Positions 11,534-23,260 of a DNA stretch of 33,691 nt are shown piece by piece. The stretch spans positions 4,494-38,184 of the forward strand of contig JAAAUF010000315.1 of NCBI GenBank assembly GCA_015499985.1. The letters run 5' to 3'. Within the stretch, counting starts at the first letter, position 1, and every line of letters starts with the position of its first letter. The notes beneath the pieces are model-generated. The model ran no database searches and had not been told where the DNA came from. It saw only the letters and a list, made by a program, of their open reading frames with translations. Both the position numbers and the translations under genes were made by a program. The DNA is from Haplosporangium gracile (lineage: Eukaryota; Mortierellomycota; Mortierellomycetes; Mortierellales; Mortierellaceae).

Positions 11534-13179
11534 TAACTATCCCTGCCTGCTTCCATTCTTTGGCCATCGATCAGCCAGCAACCATCAACCAGCAACCATC
11601 GGGTATGCATTGATTGATCCATAATTACCAAACGAGTCCATCTGCCCCTCAGACAGAGAGAGGGACCTTAATCAGTGCTTGAACCAACATCAACGCCCCA
11701 CTAAAAATTTTGAGGCACGGGTGATGGTTTTGCCCGACATTAAGCTTTTCTTTACCTCTGCAATTTTTTCAGCGCGAGAAATAAAAAGTGGTGAGGCAGA
11801 TCAACAAAAGGGCCCCTGGTTCGGCTGGTGTCGAAGAGATGGAAAGGCAGAAGAAGCTGCGGCCGTCTTGCTTGTTTGTATGTTCAAAAGAAGGGGTTGG
11901 CTATCCGAAGCGAAAGATAGGGAAAAGAAAATTGTCTCCGCTGTTTGTTTTTAACTGTCTCTTTATCTACTGTACAATTTGCTTGATGAAGAGGATCGAA
12001 AGGAGGATGAATGGGTTGGAGGGACGATAGAAATAACAACAAATGCGACATCTGGTCATCGCATGAGCCATTCGCCCAACAGCACACATGTATCCACCCA
12101 CTTTTAACAAACAAAATAAATAAACAAACAAACAAGCGAGCTGAGAGACAAAAAAAAGCAAAGAAAAACAAAGGATGCCGTCATGAGCATGAATAAGTTT
12201 TCGTAAGCGTAAATCGGAGGAAATCTATCGTATCTTTAAGGAAGGCCCCAAGAAAAGGTAGGGAGGGAGACTTGAGCAAGTATGTACTATGTCGGATAGC
12301 GGTTTTCTTCACAACTTCCTTTTTCGTTGTTATTGTTGTTACTTTGCTTTGGTACGAGAGCAGTACAGGCAACAGGATGGGTACTTTTCTGCTTGATCAA
12401 CGTTAAGAAGACGAAAGAAAAAGGGAATGATTTTAAGCATAAGGGCATAATGTGGTGCCTCACAACCACAATGTCTGTCTCCATGCCTTGGTGGTTATGA
12501 GAAGTGTGGAGATGGAGCCATGTGGATGAACGAGGACCCTTATGGTTCGCTGCAAGGTACAAAGGAGTAGAGGGGAAAGGAGAGAAAAGAAATTGCTCTC
12601 GTTAGCTTATTTCTTTTTTCTCAATCGAAAAATCGATTAGGATGTCGTCGGCATTGGTAACTTTAAAGGGTAGCATGTGTGCTAGGGACGGCGCTCTATG
12701 AATAGAGCCACGTTTTCCGTTTTGCTCAACTTTGGTTGTTTGTTTGTTTGCTTGCTTGTTTCTGCTTGCTTGTTTGTTTGTTTGTTTTGTTGCTTTTCTT
12801 TTTCTTTTTCTTTTGTCTCTCCTTTGAGCAGCAAGGTTGTTCATTCTGTTCATTGGTCCTCATTTGTTCATATCATAGAAGGAAAGAGGGTCAATGGGTT
12901 CTGCATTGACACTCCTCTTTGATACAGACAGAGGGTAAAAAAGAAAGAGAGAGAGCATGTCAGGGGGCAGAAGGAAAAGCAGAGAAAGAGAATCGGAGTG
13001 GCAATGGGTGTGTATGTGCAGTAGCTTTGATGTAGTAGGATCCATTTCCTATTCACTAGCAAAAATAACAACAAAACGGCGACAAATGAGTGAGTGTGTG
13101 GGTGTGGGGTGGCAAGTTGCCATTCCAGCAGCCAGGGGCAACAATAACGGACCGTTGCACGAGCTTGAAGCTGTTCTCT

Positions 13180-13566
13180 CGTTTGATCTCCTTTTCTTCT
13201 TCTTATTCTTCCTCTCTTCTTTTCATATTCTTCTTCCTCTCTCTTCCTCTCTTCCTTTCCGCTTCTTCTCTCTTTCCCTTCTTCTCCTTCTTTTCTTTCC
13301 CTTCTTCTCCTTCTTTTCTTTCCCCCCATTCCCTACCTAGTTCTCATCCCTCTTTCCTAATCTACTCAATCTGCACTCTCTGCCACTCTCGCTCCCTCTC
13401 GTCTTTCGTTACATTCGCTCTCCTTTCCTCCTTCCTTCCTTCCTTCCTTCCTTCCTTCCTCCCTTCCTTCCTTCCTTCCTTCCTTTATCCATTCATTTAC
13501 ACCTTCCCTTTTCTACCTTCGTTCTCATTCACCATCAACCCCCAACTGATCAACTTGATCTAACTA
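13180..13566 (+). promoter_or_regulatory. Long pyrimidine-rich leader with (CTTC)n repeat
   Basis: Nearly pure C/T on the plus strand for almost 400 nt, including a clean CTTC/TTCC tetranucleotide array at about 13428-13486, ending just before the ATG at 13570. Pyrimidine-rich leaders of this kind also precede the genes at 19178 and 32466, so it is probably core promoter plus 5' UTR. The exact transcription start cannot be read from sequence. Confidence 0.45.
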
Positions 13567-13569
13567 ACA

Positions 13570-16020
13570 ATGGTTCAAGCTCGCTCCACCACTCCTCCCT
13601 ACCGCATGCAACGCGCATTGAGCATGGCTGCCGACACAAAGCGAGCCAGGGACAACTTCTATATCTCATCCGAATACCCATATACTCAACAGATCCCCCC
13701 CGTCCCTGCTGTCCCTGCCCTCCCTCAACCATCCACTGCTGACCAAATCTCTCACGACCATACCCATGAACCCTTCTTTGTCGACTCTGAACATTTCCAG
13801 CGGTCAAGCCCCCAGCAAACAGAACAGAAAAAGGAGGCCCGCGCTGCTGCACGGCAGCGTCGCGAGCAGATCATCGTCATGCTCCAGCAACAACAGATTG
13901 AGGCTCAAGAAAAGGCAAAACAAGACAAACTCGAGCGTCAACAGCAAAAGGCAGAACGGAAACAACGGAGGAGCGAATACAAGCAAATGTACAAGGCACA
14001 ATACGAACACAGCCTCAACGGTGACAAGGACAAGCAGCGATCTCTCCCCATCCACCCCCTTTCCTTCCAGGACAGTGGTAACCCCCAATTCCAGTCGAGT
14101 CAGTTCTACCATGTCGACCCCTCATCACCACATCAGCAGGAGCACTTCTCTTCGGCCTCCTCAACAACAACATCCAGCTCCTCTCGGTCCAACCCGGACC
14201 GAGTGCGTTCTCTGAGTCTGAAGAGCAACACAAAGTCGATGTACGACCTCCGACCCTGGTCTGGCGGACCTCTGTCGGCTACCCCGGACAACCACAACCA
14301 CCACCCCAGCAACAATAACATCCAGTCTGGCTACGACAGCGATGAAAACTCGGCAAGATCTCACGGCTGGGACTCTTTAATGGACACCCTGCATTCGCCT
14401 ACCCTTACATCCCCCTCTGAACTGACCAGTTGGGACTCCAAGGACGATGTCGACCAGGACTTGATGGAGTCAATGAGCTCTTTCACCCTCTCAGGAGACT
14501 CTGGCAATGGCAACGGCAAATATTTACTGGGTAAGTGAGACTCTTTGAAAACAAGAACGCTCTTTCCCCACTCCTCCATCCTGCACCTTTTCTCTTAGGT
14601 CTGTCATTGTTCCATTGCTACTATTCACTCTACGCCCAGAACGACAGCTGGCCACACACAAAACGAGGCTCTCTTGCCACAATGCTCAAATGAAAGCATC
14701 CCTCCTCCTCCTTGTTGCCGTCCACTGTGTATTGATCGTGGGGCGAATGAATTCTCGATCTAGCAAAGTGACGCATACTCTATGGGAGCCGTTGGATTAC
14801 GCACCATATGCACCCCTCTTTATCTTTTCTTTCTGCGCAATCGCATTATTGCGCCTATGTCGCATGTGCTCAGTGTTGTAGTTATTAGCGCCCTTTGTGC
14901 TCAAGGACAAATTGGGGTCCCTAGCCTTTTGATCCATTTCTGTCACACCTGTTTGCTGCTTAAGATACACCAACGTCGTTGTCCTGATCACCTTTGCATA
15001 TTCTGGCGCCATTTTTATTTACTTTCTTAGTCTTGGGCGCCAATGGACGAACTGGACTGGAGGTTGTCAGACAGGGCCTCGAGAGAAACTATAGAGTTAC
15101 AGCATTTGTCCGGGATGACAAATTGTTGCTCGAGGACATCACGCTTCGCAAGAACCAGAACCTCCTCATCGTCAGGGGTTCGCCGACATCCCAAACCGAC
15201 TTGGACCGTTGCGTCGAGGGTCAGGATGTTATTGTCAACGTGATTGGGGTATGTCTTTGTGTTTTTATTTGACAGATAGTGGCTTGCGGAATGCAAATTA
15301 CATAATCTTTTTGGGGCTTTGGCCTGTCCATCCAGTTGTTTGATCACCTGCGACTTTGGTCTAACTTTTGCATCCAATTGTATCTAATCCTCGCGAAATA
15401 GGCTCGACTCATGACCAATGATGCCACTATCGGCTCACATTCGCAAGTGGTCCTCAACAACGCGTGCAAGAAACATGGTATGTATCTTGGTACTGATTTG
15501 TCTATACCTGAGACCTTGAATGCACATGCACAGGCCAAAATGATGTTGCCTTTGCGCTGAATAGTAGCTAACCAATTTTCAAATGTCTTTCGTTTAATTG
15601 CGTTTCATAGGCGTGAGAAGATTGATTGTGGTGACATCTTATGGCTGCCTGGGACTTCGCAACTACCTCATCAACACGCGCAAACTCTTCTCGCGCATGT
15701 TTATGACCGGCATCCTCAAGGACAAGGTTCTGCAGGAAGATATCATCCAGCGCGACTCTCAGTTCTTGGACTGGACCATTGTTCGTCCCATTACCTTGAA
15801 GGACGGCGATCTCTCTGAGAAGTACTACGTGAGCTCTGAAGCTTTTCCCAAGGCTAACAAAGTCAAGGTCCTAACACGCAAGGATCTTGCCCATTATATC
15901 CTTACGATCATCAACCGTCCCCAGGAATACAACACTATTCGAAGCATTGCTGGCAGGTCAAAAAACCGTCAAGCGACTCCTCTCTGTGGTCTCGAGAAGA
16001 ATGAGAAGCGACTCATCTAG
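13570..16020 (+). CDS. Coiled-coil/disordered N-terminus fused to NAD(P)-binding Rossmann (NmrA/BVR-B-like) protein
   Basis: Exons 13570-14530, 15031-15248, 15402-15477, 15611-16020; 1665 nt, 554 aa. Residues 1-84 are disordered, 85-148 a very charged Gln/Lys/Arg/Glu coiled coil (EARAAARQRREQ…), 150-316 Ser/Asn/His-rich and disordered. Residues 317 on form a Rossmann domain: splicing over a 499-nt intron gives KYLL/VLGANGRTGLEVV, a textbook first strand plus GxxGxxG dinucleotide loop. It continues with DLDRCVEGQDVIVNVIG, RRLIVVTSYG, LDWTIVRPITLKDGD and a terminal segment, as in atypical SDRs of the NAD(P)H-binding (NmrA/flavin reductase B-like) group. The classical YxxxK catalytic motif is not evident, typical of atypical SDRs, so substrate is unknown. 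All introns are GT-AG and keep frame. The joining of exon 1 is inferred from the in-frame first strand; a separate short gene ending at 14538 is the alternative. ATG context ACAATGG. Confidence 0.8.
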
Positions 16021-16213
16021 ATCCCGCTTTTATTTTCCTTTCACCCTTTCTACCATCAGCCCTACTAGTTTTTTTTATTTTCAATCGTTTTGCTCGTTCT
16101 TGACATTCTTCACCGCCTTCCATTTATTCATAGACTTTTTTTTTTTTGCCTGTATTCCATTAATTCGTTTTCCTTTATCTTTCTTTAATCGCATCCTCTC
16201 TGACGCATCCTGT

Positions 16214-16219
16214 AATAAA
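16214..16219 (+). terminator. Candidate polyadenylation signal AATAAA
   Basis: AATAAA about 195 nt after the stop of the Rossmann fusion gene, downstream of a T-rich 3' UTR. Positional guess only. Confidence 0.35.
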
Positions 16220-18460
16220 CGTGTAGACTACTTTTGTTTCGTTCTATTTTCTTCTTCGGAATGGTGTTCTTAGATGTTCAAGGTGGCCTTTTATGTGCGT
16301 TGCCAGTGGACTACATTGAATTCATAGGTTTTAATCCCATGAATTGGAGTAGCCAGTTGCGTGAAGACAAGTATGTCTTTGTGTCCTACTTTTAGGCGGT
16401 GGCAAGAAATGCTAAAGAGGGAATTTAACACAGTTGAGTGTCATTTCATTTTATTTTTCTTATTCTCTTAGTCAGTTACATCCAGCCAGTCGACTTGGTC
16501 GAAGAAGAGAATGATGAGCGAGGAACGAGGAACGAAGAAGATGAGCCTGGCTGCGAAGACTCCACGCTCCGGTCAGAAATAAAACAGTGGCGGATGCTAT
16601 GCAGATAAGTGGAGCATTGGATTGGAGCTGACTGTTACCGCCGAGGGATGGTCGAAATTGCTAAATGAGGCCAAAGTCGACAGAATTTAAAAAATTGGGC
16701 TGCGCATGTTTAGTCCAATTGCCCTGTCCCTGTTCGGTCTGTTTTTCACTTTCAAAAGGCCAAGAGATGACCTGAGCTGCTTTAATGGATAGGAAGGGAT
16801 AACAAATAAAAAATAGACAATTGGCTTTAATTGTCCTTCTCCCATCCCATACAAGTCAGCTATTTCTTAATGCTCTCCTGTTTGCCTGTGACTCTGTCTA
16901 CTCTCGCACTGTCAATACTCCCTCGAACACTTTCTCTCCACGTAAAAGAATTATGGTCCACCCCGCCCTAACTGTCCTGCATAACCCCCTTTTTGTATCT
17001 CCTACAGGATTATTCCTTTTTAGTTTCTTGTTCGACTTTCGTTTCTCCCTTCTAATCGCGAATAAGCTTTCCCTGTCTCTTTCTTACGGCCGTGCCAACA
17101 AACAAAAAAAAAATACATATACTCCTCCTCATCCCCTTACTACTTACTCACGAATAACAGTGCAGCTCTAGGTAAAAGACCAGATACCATCTCATCCTCC
17201 TACGCTTCGTATCTTTTTTTTCTGCGGCCGAGACCGATTACCTTTTCTTCCAACTTTTCACTTTCTTCTTTGTGGCACCTTGCCGACATCTCATCAGCCC
17301 AAATATCAGAAATAGCTTCACATTCACAAGGTAAAGAAGCACAATGCATCCATCTACTCATATCCAACATACAGAGACGCTAAGTGAAGAAGAAGACCGA
17401 GATACCATGTATTGATGCTCTATGGGCGATAGGCTCAAAAAAAAGAAAGTCCACAGTCATTTTCATATTCAATCTGGGGTCGCCTTGATCCCTTTGTTTT
17501 TTTCTCATTTGTTCGTTGTTGTTTTTATTCCGAGGAAGTTTGCCATAATTTAGAGGAATTCCTACAGATTTTTCTTTATCTTAATTGTATGACCCTGTCT
17601 TTTGTTTTGACACTTTTTTTTTTTTTTTTTGGTTATTCCTCGGATGATGGCATCAGATGGCAAGGAAAAAAAAAAAAAAAACAACGCTAAAATTAAAAAA
17701 CATCCTTGCCTGGGCGAGGGACAGAAGAAGAACTTGGCAAATCCAGGTCATCACTACGAAAAGGGGAGGCTATGCTACATTCTCCTGAACAGGAGGGCGA
17801 GGACTACTAGGCGAGAAAGGAGGCGCTTCACATTTTTGCTTCATTCTTCCTCTTCTTTCTTCCTTTCTGACTCTCTTTCTCTTTTTGTGACGATACAAAG
17901 TTTTTTTTTTTTTTTTTGTTGCTCTGATGATGTTTTTAGCTTGTCTTTCTTTCACTTTTCCTTCACTTTTCCTTTCTTATGACCTTCGACGTCTTGTTAT
18001 TTTTTGTTGATGTTTATTAGTTGTTAGTTTTTCTTGTTCCTCGAACCTCATCTTTCTACTTCCCGTAGTCAACGAAATGGCACAGGACAGGAGGGGAAAG
18101 GAGCGTGGGGGCTTATACCATGATAACGTCTGAGTTTGGGTTCGTTTGTGGAAGTGGGTCATACAAAAACCTAAAAGTGCCAAAGCTTTTCTTTCTGAAT
18201 AACTCTGCGAGCCAAAAAAAAAAAAAAGTCCGCGTTAGCGACAGTACGAAATATAACAGCGAAGAAAGAGGGGGAGGGGGGTATGACTAGAACTCGCAAA
18301 CAGGTCGAAGCAAGTGATCGTTGTTGTACATAATAACACACAACAAGAGCAAAGGGATAGTTTTCAAAGGGTTTTTTCTTGTTTGGAGGAATAGAAAATT
18401 ACGATAATGTGGACGCGATTGTTCACGGTGAAGAGGATGGCTTAAAGGAAGAAGTTAGTT

Positions 18461-18464
<4 letters not shown>

Positions 18465-18494
<30 letters not shown>
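18465..18494. repeat. (GA)15 microsatellite
   Basis: About fifteen uninterrupted GA units in the gene-poor region upstream of the class-V aminotransferase gene. Confidence 0.85.
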
Positions 18495-18495
<1 letters not shown>

Positions 18496-18836
18496 GGAGT
18501 TTTTGTGTTTCGCGTGGATAATGCAGGCAAATGATCAAACGTCCGCCGTGGCAAAGTGGCGTGGGATAGAAGCGTTTAATTGAATGCGGGTGGTGTATGG
18601 CCGGGCCATTGGCGTGGCAAGTAGTTTGGTTAAGTGTGTTGGTGGAAGTGAGGATGATGTGAAAAGAGAACAGCCGCGTAAAAATCCACCCTTTGCCCTA
18701 GTTCCCCTGGCGCAGGTAGGAGGTTAAATGAGGTGCAGATGGACTCTAGCATGGGCTATGTAGCCAGTGATTGAGTATGTCTGTGTCTCTGCAACGTCCG
18801 ATCGCAGATGTCATACAGCATATCAGACAAAAAATG

Positions 18837-18844
18837 TATTTAAA
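18837..18844 (+). promoter_or_regulatory. Possible TATA-like box of the aminotransferase gene
   Basis: TATTTAAA about 335 nt before the ATG at 19178, directly upstream of a long C/T-rich leader. Consistent with a core promoter, but such A/T words are common here. Confidence 0.3.
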
Positions 18845-19177
18845 AGACCCATTGCTCCACCCTGGTCAAAAAATTATTTCCTTCGACTCATCCTTCTTTC
18901 ACTACTATTCTCTTCTGCCCCTTTCTCTTTCTTCACCGTCGCCTTCTACATTGCATAACAAGCATCATCACCCATACTCTCTCCATTACTTATACCTCTT
19001 TTTGTTATTTCATCCATAGCCATCCACCAATCCACTCGATCCACACTCCTACTTACGACAGCCCAGCCTCACTCATACCATTCTTCCTTGTTTCATCGTC
19101 ATACCTTCTTAAAGTACCCCCTCCAGCCCCTTTGCTCATTCACCTACATACACACATACACACGCACAGCCAAAAAC

Positions 19178-22100
19178 ATGGATCCCAGAGAGCAATTGGC
19201 CGCATTGGAACGCATGCACGACAAAGACCTCCAACAGTTTCTCCGCGCTATCCAGCGCGATCTCATCTCGGCACCCTACATCTTCAACCCCTCCTTCGGT
19301 AACAAGAAATCCGTCTACCTCGACCACTTTGCCTCCTCCAAGGCCCTCAACCTCTTCGAAGATATCATGCGCCAAACCATCCTCCCCTTCTACGCCAACA
19401 CTCACACCTCCACCACCTCCACCTCAAAATTCACATCCCAGAGCGTCAAACATGCCCGCGAAACCATCCGCCGATGCACTAACGCAATTGCGACTGCGGG
19501 TCATGAGCATCAAGCTGCCGTTATCTTTAGCGGGTAAACAGACCCACTACAAACAGAGCTCTATCTGTCTTTTTTAGTTTTCACTTACTCTCATCGATCG
19601 CATCTGCATGCAGTCCGCTCTCTTTTTCTCTATTCTTATTTTTTCTCAGCCTTCTCTGTCGCTCTTTGCTCCAATCTTCTTGCATTGGATCGAAAATGAA
19701 TTTGAATGTCAATGCATGTTGTTGTAATCCTAAGCAAATCTAGCGATAGTTTACTAATCGAAAGCCTTTTGTTTTTTTCATTTTTTATATACCACCATAT
19801 TATACCAAACAGGTCTGGCGCCACTTCTGGTGTTCATAAGATTCGCAGTGTTTTTAGACTCGAAGATGAGGCCTATTGGATCCGAAGGGCTGTATCCATG
19901 TTCAAGAGTACAAACAATAGTTTGAGCACCGCCCAATCCTCATCACACCAAACCACACCAACGCAACACCCCGAAGCGTGCGCTCTGCTCTCATCATGTG
20001 ATGCTGCATCGAGCCCAAGCTCTTCCTCGCAAATATTCCCACGTATCCCTTCCGAGCACCGTCCAGTCGTCTTCCTCTCCATCCAAGAACACCATTCCAA
20101 CCTCTTGCCCTGGCGCGACTGCTGCGCCGATGTTGTTGTCATTCCCGAAAACGGCGACCACCAGCTGGACCTCGCCTTTCTTGAAGAACAATTGATCCTC
20201 CACCAGGACCGTCCTCTCAAGTTGGGCACCTTCTCTGCTGGCAGTAACTTGACCGGTGTTCTTGTAAGTTCACTATTTCTCGTCAACACAGCCTCCGAGC
20301 CCTCTCTCTTGTATAAACGAACGTGTTCCCTTTTGTTATCTCTGCCTTTCATTTGTGCCTTTTCTTGAAATTTATTTTCTTATGTATTCTTGTCTTGACT
20401 CAAAACTCTAATACCTTAAACTCACACACTTTTTGTTCGCGAATTTAGAATGATACAGTGGCTATCTCTGAACTTCTCCACAAGTACAACGGATTTGTCT
20501 TTTATGACTATGCTGGTGTTGGTCCATACACCACCATCGACATGAATCCCTCTCCTTCCAATCTTGGCGATGAGACCAGGAATCTGGCCTACAAGGATGG
20601 TGTCTTTATCTCGACCCACAAGTTCCTGGGTGGACCTGGTGCGTCCGGTGTGTTGGTCGCTCGAGTCGAAATTTTTTCGTGGGCGGAGCGACATAGTGCG
20701 ACCAGTAAGAACGAGTTCATCCCTGCGACTCCCGGTGGAGGCACCGTCGATATGGTCATCAAGGGCCAGCACAAATATAGCAACAATATCCTTGCCCGCG
20801 AGGAGGCCGGAACTCCCAACATCCCTGCGACCATCCGGACGGGGCTTGTCTTTCGTCTCCAAGAGATTGCTGGCCCGGCTTGGATCCTCCAGAAGGAGTA
20901 CAAATTGGCCAAGAGGGTGCTTGCGAGACTCTTGTCTCCAAGCCTAAACCAAGTGATTCGGGTCCTTGGCGCGTCTGATGTAGACCGTGTTGCAGTCTTC
21001 AGTCTGACTATCGCGGTGCCCAAGTTCCTGAGCTGCGATGGAAAAACTCCCCTCCAGATCCACTATGCGCTCTTGAGTACCATTATGAACGATTTTTTTG
21101 GAATCGAGATGCGGGGTGGTTGCATGTGCGCCGGCCCCTATGCCTCACAGCTGCTCAAGTTTGATGCGGACAAGGAGGCTGCTTTTTGGAAGCTGTTGAT
21201 GGGTGAGCAAGAGGAAGTATCCCGTCCCGGGTATACCACCAAGAACACCAACAACGTCACTACCAACATGTCTGACGACGAGAGTGGCGACGATCAGCCT
21301 CAGAACATTCACCAGCAAGACCTCAGCAACAAGAGTCTCAAGCCCGGCTTTGTCCGCTTCAGTTTTACCTACTTTTCTAAGGACAAGGATGTCGAGTTTG
21401 TGATCCAGTCGCTCGAGTGGGTCGCCCAGTACGGCTACCTCCTCATCCCCCTCTATCGTCTTGACGCCAACTCTGGAGAGTGGACTGTCCGCGAGGCTGT
21501 CCGCAAGGCTGTTTGTGCCGATGTTTCGCCCAGAAACTTGATCTGTGGGTCTAGATGTCTTTGCATCCCTGCTGCTGTCGACTGTATCTATGGATTGCAG
21601 AAGCTCTTCCGTGAGCGGATCACACCTACTTGGTTGTGGGCTTCTCCTCCAGCACCGTCTTTGCCCCATGTTTCGTCGCCTGGCGATCAGCCCCAGCGTG
21701 GCGGTCCTTACCTCAACGCCAACGCATCTTCTCCACCCACTGACAACAACAGCAATAGCCGCCGTACCTCCCAGCCCGAAATCTTTTCCACTCTGGGACA
21801 GGCCCAGCGATCGTTGAGAAGACTCATCACCGGCACGTCTGGTCGCTTCGAGCAGAATGTCACTCGCACTCAACCAAGTGCTAGCGCCAATGGAAGAGTC
21901 ATTGACCACCACGACGACGAAGACATCCACCACTCTGGCCACACTCACGGTATCCCTCAGGTCAACGAACCACACTCTGATGTCTCCTCCCTCTCCTCCG
22001 ACATCGGGAGTGGCGTGCGATCCAGTTACGACTACGAAAACGCCCTCAGCTCCCCACCCACTACAGCACTCGACAACAGAAACAGCAATAACAACAGTAT

Positions 22101-22464
22101 CATGAACGTCGTCAACCCTGCCGCAACAAGAATCTACTCCAATGAATCCTACGCCTTCTCAGTCTTCTCCCTCGCTTCCTCTTCCTCCTCGACGGACGTC
22201 GAGCCCAGTGGCACGATGTCGAAAACCAAGAAACCTAGTATCTTCTCACCCGAGCGGCACATCAAACCCAAGGTCCGTCAGATCTTACTCGATGCCTTGG
22301 AAGAGTTGACGTGGGATGGGTTGAAGGCTGAGGTGGATGCGGTCGAACATAGTCCGCTGGCGAAACAATTGAGGTGGTTTGTGACTCCATTGGAGGTTGC
22401 ACAGATGTATACTGAGGAGCTGATCAACCCTTCTGCCGTTTCTCCCTTTCCCAAGCGCAAGTAG
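19178..22464 (+). CDS. Class-V aminotransferase (cysteine-desulfurase/MOCOS-like, PLP-dependent)
   Basis: Exons 19178-19533, 19813-20263, 20449-22464; 2823 nt, 940 aa. A fold-type-I PLP enzyme: SVYLDHFASSKAL near the N-terminus, IFSGSGATSGVHKI after the first splice, FYDYAG (PLP-ring Asp289), the Schiff-base lysine in STHKFLGGPGASG (Lys327) and MRGGCMCAGPYASQLL (Cys494, Cys496) where desulfurase-type enzymes carry the active-site loop. Residues from about 640 are a Ser/Asn/Pro-rich disordered tail ending in a conserved-looking helical segment (LEELTWDGLKAEV). Exact substrate is unknown: selenocysteine lyase, cysteine desulfurase or MOCOS N-terminal-like activities are all possible; no MOSC domain is present. 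An in-frame ATG at 19088 would add 30 residues that look like translated CA-rich leader. A decayed tandem copy lies downstream. Confidence 0.9.
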
Positions 22465-23260
22465 AAAAAGATATTTGGTATACATATTACTTTTTTTTTT
22501 AATGTCCAATTTACCCATCCCCACATTTCAAGTCCCATAAACAATTAGCAAATAAACAACCAACTCTTCTCATGACATATGCCCTGTCTGTGCACCTGTA
22601 AACACTGTATTTCTAGTACGGAAATAAACACCTCAAAAATAGAGTAAACTTGTCTTTTGAGGTTGTGTCGCTGTGGACTTGCGTGTTGATGCCCATGTAG
22701 ACTAAAGAATCTTCAAAAGGGTCATTTCCAGGTTGAGTCCTTCGACGTTTTTTGTCATTTTCAGTTCTAGAACCCTTTTTTTAGGTTCATCCCTCCCTGC
22801 ATAACATATTGTATTCCAGGGCTCAGGTGAAAACAATGACCTTCCTCCGTCTTTCCTTCGTTCTTTCATTGCTGGGGACTTGTGTGGCACCAGGAAATAG
22901 AACAAAGCGGCTCTCTCTCTCATACCTTACCCTTGTTTCGGCATAGATGCTTCCATGTTGTCGCATTGCTGTACAAAAGAAGCGAGCGAAAGAGGAAACA
23001 CAGGAACAGGGCTTGAAATATGACGGGAGGGGGGGCAGTGCTTTGTGTTCGCAAGAAAAAATAAGCATGTTTCTCAATGACGCAGGACAGACAATTGAAT
23101 GTGTTTTTTTGAAGAAAGAGAGGGATAGGAGTTGTTATTGCTGATGAGAGCAAATAGAGTAAGAGTGAATTGAAGTGGAGTGTGAACTCACTCTACTGCT
23201 GCCCAGAGTCATAGTTGTAAATGAATGCTATCTGAGCGAGTACCGTCAACCTGGGACATG
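22465..23260. other. Intergenic spacer between aminotransferase gene and its decayed copy
   Basis: 3' UTR-like A/T-rich DNA to about 22640, then unremarkable sequence. I recognise no coding domain and no clear transposon ends. Confidence 0.6.
22551..22556 (+). terminator. Candidate polyadenylation signal AATAAA
   Basis: AATAAA about 87 nt after the aminotransferase stop, with a second AAATAAA about 70 nt further on. Likely 3' end region. Confidence 0.4.

Larger units (their letters stand above)
11315..13569. other. Gene-poor intergenic region and 5' leader
   Basis: No convincing gene seen on either strand. It holds an imperfect tandem repeat of roughly 30 nt around AAGGACYATAAGAGA (about 11478-11534) with a (GA)n run, a doubled CCAGCAACCATCA (about 11574-11599), TG/TTTG-rich DNA at 12735-12815 and, from about 13180, a C/T tract leading to the next start codon. 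Open frames here are low-complexity translations of these tracts. Confidence 0.6.
16021..19177. other. 3.1-kb gene-poor region rich in homopolymers
   Basis: No supported gene. Contents seen: T-rich 3' UTR to about 16270; several A or T runs of 10-18 nt (about 17609-17630, 17665-17682, 17900-17917, 18213-18226); a GA array at 18465; GC-richer DNA at 18530-18720; then C/T-rich leader DNA from about 18880 to 19177. Open frames in it are short and low-complexity. It may hold promoters, long 5' UTR or non-coding RNA, none of which can be shown by eye. Confidence 0.6.

Noticed and set aside
12868..13340. Overlapping long open frames on both strands around the pyrimidine tract
   Set aside because: Products are Arg/Lys/Glu or Ser/Phe/Leu low-complexity translations of C/T or G/A repeats.
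19088..19177. Upstream in-frame ATG that could add a presequence to the aminotransferase
   Set aside because: The sequence is CA-rich leader; the ATG at 19178 has a better context (AACATGG). Mitochondrial targeting cannot be ruled out without data.
21145..21975. 276-residue open frame on the minus strand
   Set aside because: It is antisense to exon 3 of the aminotransferase gene, has no recognisable domain and arises from biased codon use of the real gene.
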